From NCBI GenBank assembly GCA_947446925.1, contig CANFHU010000005.1:1-64000 (forward strand): 64,000 nucleotides of DNA, read 5' to 3'. Positions 61,465-64,000 of this stretch are shown here, one piece after another. The stretch is from Flavobacteriia bacterium (lineage in GTDB: Bacteria; Bacteroidota; Bacteroidia; Flavobacteriales_D; Crocinitomicaceae). Every line of letters starts with the position of its first letter. Within the stretch, counting starts at the first letter, position 1. The position numbers and the translations under genes are program-made. The notes under the pieces were generated by a model that was not told where the DNA came from, made no database searches, and worked only from the letters and a program-made list of their open reading frames with translations.

Positions 61465-64000
61465 CTATTTTATTAATACCAATTTACCAGTTGAAGTCTC
61501 TCCGTTTACTGTCAATTTAGAATGGTAAATCCCCTCTGGAAGGTTACCTGCATCAAAGTTTGTTTTATATATACCTTGCCCTAATGGCGCATCTAACAAC
61601 GTTGCCACTTTGGTACCTGTTGCATTGTAAATTTCAAGTAGTACATTGGATGGTTGATAGAGTGAGAACTCTATTGTTGTATATTGTTGGAATGGATTTG
61701 GGTAGTTGTTAATGTATCTGAAAGTAGGGTTTTCTAAAGAGGTAAGACGGGTAGTTTTTGTTTCTGGTTCGTCGATATCTATAATTGTTAAATCATCATT
61801 CACTTTCAAACCACGAAGTACCATACTTAACTCTTTATCGCCAAATAACACTCCATTTTTAGGGTTTTCAGTGATTGGACCATTATCATTGTACTCTTGA
61901 GTCATTACATAATAATGATTATCGGGACCAAATCCTGTCGTCATGTCCCAAATAAAGGTTGAAGTATCACATAAATTTGTGTTTTGTGTTATTTCCTTCC
62001 ATTCCTCATTTTTGTTTAGGTCTTTAACGTACAAGTATAATTCGCCATTGTCAATATTATCTGCAGTATTATATTTATCAATAACTTGATACGCAACTGA
62101 AACAAAACCATTTGAACTAATGGATGTTTGTGGACATTGGAAGGTTAAAACTTCAGAAGTATCTACGAAACTGGCATTACTATCCCAACTATTTTTTTTA
62201 ACATCAAAAACTTCTCCATTTATAACACTTACATCTGTAGAATCGTCGAGTACACTTGTATATGCAATTGCTATTTTGGAATCATTTGTTGCTAAAGAAA
62301 GATTTTTGTAGGTAATATTTCCAGCATTGTCTGCAATGATTTTTATGTCTTTATCCCAATTTTCCCCATCCCATCCAGCGTAAACGATTTTAGTGTCTTT
62401 TGTATTCGAGTTACCATCAAGATCATTTATCCAAACAGCAAGTGCTACTGAACTATCACCATATACCACATTTATATCTGAATTTGTTCCAGTTATGTCT
62501 ATTAATTTATCTGGGTCGGTCATTTCCCATTTCCCATTTGTTTTACTTATACTTGAAAACCAAATATCGCTCGAATTCGAATTTTCGTTTAGACTCACCC
62601 AAGTGACCATCGCTTCATTATTTGAATTAACTGAAATTGCCGCTTGACCTTCTGCTCTTCCATCCGTTAAACCGGTGGATGCATCTTTTAAACGCGATGT
62701 TGCGATAATTGAATCAGAATTCGCATCATAAAATGCAAACCAAATGTCTTGGGAATTTACCAGTTGCTCAACCGTAACATTATTTGGAACATTCGATTTA
62801 TTATACCTTAATTGCGTCCAAGTAATAATTGCAGAGCCATCACTAAGTACCCCAATCTTTGGATTTGATTTTGCAAAATCATTGGAAATAACAATATTTC
62901 GATTGCCAAATGTATTATTGGAATTATTATAGTTTGATAATAATATCTGATAATTTTGGTCTACAACTTCAATCCAAGTGGCATAAAGATTATTTCCATT
63001 GCTTGAGAAAGTTGGTTGTGGTTTAAACAGGGGTAATACTAATGAGCCAGAATCTTTAACTGTAAGCGCATTTGTGTTAAATAATTCATCAAAATAATGA
63101 TTTGACGGACCTCTTAATGCTGCGGTATCTCCGAAGTAATTAGAATACAATTGTTTATATCCAGAATATACGTTGATTGGGTTGACACCAAACCATTTTA
63201 ATAATCTACTTTCTAGTATATTTATTTCAACATTTCCAGATAAGTCAAAATCTCCTCCAAATAATGTTTTAGTATTTGCTGCTGGAATATTTGTGTATTC
63301 AAAACCTACTCCTAAATTGGCTTTAGCGGTCAATGATGCAGTTGCTTTTGCTACACCTCCCAAGACAGATATTCCACCTCTAACAGTTCCAATACCGGTT
63401 ACAACGCCTATAATTTTAGTTTTTCTACCTTGTCCATCTTCTAAAAATCCAAATTTTCCATCTTTCTGCCCAATTACAATTTGACCCTTAAGTGTAGCAT
63501 AAAATTCAATACTTGCACTAAATTCAATACTGAATCCTGGACATACTGGAAAACTCGCTTCTGGCGAATCCCAATTAACCGATTTTGATTGAATAGATTT
63601 CGAAGCAAAAATGGAAATATTCAAATCTTTATCCATCGTCAATTCAGCATCATAATTGATGTTTTCTTGAAGATTTGAATAGTTAAGTATGTTTACATCA
63701 ATGACTGCTCTATTGTTTTGAACTTTGCCTACACCGGTATTTAAATCAAAAGTTGTATTAAACAAGAACTTTCCTATAAGTCCTAGTGATTTATCTCCCA
63801 GTAATTTCACGTCATTATTGAAAACATAATCATAGTTATATATAGGATAATTTCCTTCGAAACTCAAATTGTTACCATTCACTGAAACATTCGTTACACT
63901 TCCATTCACTAACCAATCAGGTTTTTTAATGATTGTTAATTCTTGGAGAGAAATTGAGTCCCCCTCAAAATCAGAACCAATATACATTTGTGCATAGATA
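61465..64000 (-). CDS. T9SS-secreted surface protein, C-terminal part (gene runs off the right edge)
   Basis: At least 845 residues; the frame continues past 64000 ('IYAQ' precedes the Met at 63987), so the start is outside. The N-terminal half is a beta-rich domain shared with the 1-909 gene ('VCPGFSIEFSASIEFYATL', 'GVVTGIGTVRGG'). The middle has repeated propeller-like segments ('SDGSAIITWTQLRYN', 'NNEAMVTWVSL', 'DSSVALAVWINDLDG'). The last 80 residues are a type A sorting domain ('NNYPNPFQQYTTIEFSL', 'GIYKTNFDAGNLPEGIYHSK', 'TGKLVLIK'), which targets it to the type IX system and the cell surface. Confidence 0.88.
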   Translation of the reverse strand, partial: IYAQMYIGSDFEGDSISLQELTIIKKPDWLVNGSVTNVSVNGNNLSFEGNYPIYNYDYVFNNDVKLLGDKSLGLIGKFLFNTTFDLNTGVGKVQNNRAVIDVNILNYSNLQENINYDAELTMDKDLNISIFASKSIQSKSVNWDSPEASFPVCPGFSIEFSASIEFYATLKGQIVIGQKDGKFGFLEDGQGRKTKIIGVVTGIGTVRGGISVLGGVAKATASLTAKANLGVGFEYTNIPAANTKTLFGGDFDLSGNVEINILESRLLKWFGVNPINVYSGYKQLYSNYFGDTAALRGPSNHYFDELFNTNALTVKDSGSLVLPLFKPQPTFSSNGNNLYATWIEVVDQNYQILLSNYNNSNNTFGNRNIVISNDFAKSNPKIGVLSDGSAIITWTQLRYNKSNVPNNVTVEQLVNSQDIWFAFYDANSDSIIATSRLKDASTGLTDGRAEGQAAISVNSNNEAMVTWVSLNENSNSSDIWFSSISKTNGKWEMTDPDKLIDITGTNSDINVVYGDSSVALAVWINDLDGNSNTKDTKIVYAGWDGENWDKDIKIIADNAGNITYKNLSLATNDSKIAIAYTSVLDDSTDVSVINGEVFDVKKNSWDSNASFVDTSEVLTFQCPQTSISSNGFVSVAYQVIDKYNTADNIDNGELYLYVKDLNKNEEWKEITQNTNLCDTSTFIWDMTTGFGPDNHYYVMTQEYNDNGPITENPKNGVLFGDKELSMVLRGLKVNDDLTIIDIDEPETKTTRLTSLENPTFRYINNYPNPFQQYTTIEFSLYQPSNVLLEIYNATGTKVATLLDAPLGQGIYKTNFDAGNLPEGIYHSKLTVNGETSTGKLVLIK

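Overview
The window looks like the accessory part of a chromosome from a Bacteroidota bacterium, most likely Flavobacteriia-like. The DNA is AT-rich. Genes mostly lack a clear Shine-Dalgarno. A type IX secretion (T9SS) C-terminal sorting domain is present at 61.5 kb. An IS91-type element encodes the ERSRNE repeat peptide, and copies of the short 'TTCGACAAGCTCAG' repeat are scattered about. I see no rRNA, no complete tRNA and no core housekeeping operon. The species cannot be named from the sequence alone.

Layout. 1-1.4 kb and 61.5-64 kb: two incomplete paralogous secreted-protein genes, both on the minus strand, frame the window. 1.5-5.5 kb: a small XRE regulator, a DUF6088-type regulator with a strong palindromic operator, and an AlbA_2/Schlafen-type ATPase. 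5.8 kb: the 3' half of a CAU-anticodon tRNA, the usual footprint of tRNA-targeted integration. 6-13 kb: an Abi_2 abortive-infection gene, gene wreckage, an HNH nuclease, and a tyrosine integrase with an excisionase-like partner and a MerR-like regulator. 13.4-24 kb: a defence island with an SMC-like ATPase plus double-nuclease module, an IS91-type element, a two-gene cassette of unknown function and a Septu-like pair (PtuA ATPase and PtuB HNH). 24.3-49.8 kb: a block of large unrecognised proteins with two NarL-type response regulators, a histidine kinase, an alpha-oxoamine synthase fused to an acyltransferase-like domain, a DUF2235 hydrolase, an FRG-domain protein and a peptidoglycan amidase. 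50.3-54.1 kb: a PIN-domain pair and a Thoeris system with two TIR-like genes. 54.3-58.7 kb: a paralogue of the large-protein family carrying a pyroglutamyl-peptidase-like domain. 58.7-59.7 kb: a RES/Xre toxin-antitoxin pair.

Two observations tie the region together. (1) Three defence or unknown modules (13.39-17.24, 19.73-20.51 and 51.75-54.13 kb) begin with GTTAT-type sequences that are the reverse complement of their own ends (14/15, 10/10 and 13/15 bases). Each end is followed by the same hairpin-forming segment, 'AACTAACYTTTCGTCGTGTCTG-like'. That is the logic of integron gene cassettes with attC sites, yet no integron integrase is in the window. (2) Dense arrays of RCGTGT...ACACGY inverted repeats lie just upstream of five start codons (24,358; 30,109; 42,937; 48,857; 49,135) and nowhere else that I found. 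They may be the operator set of a regulon run by the local NarL-type regulators. The 48.9-44.1 kb operon pairs a CqsA/LqsA-class synthase fold with a kinase and response regulator, so a diffusible-signal circuit is a reasonable hypothesis.
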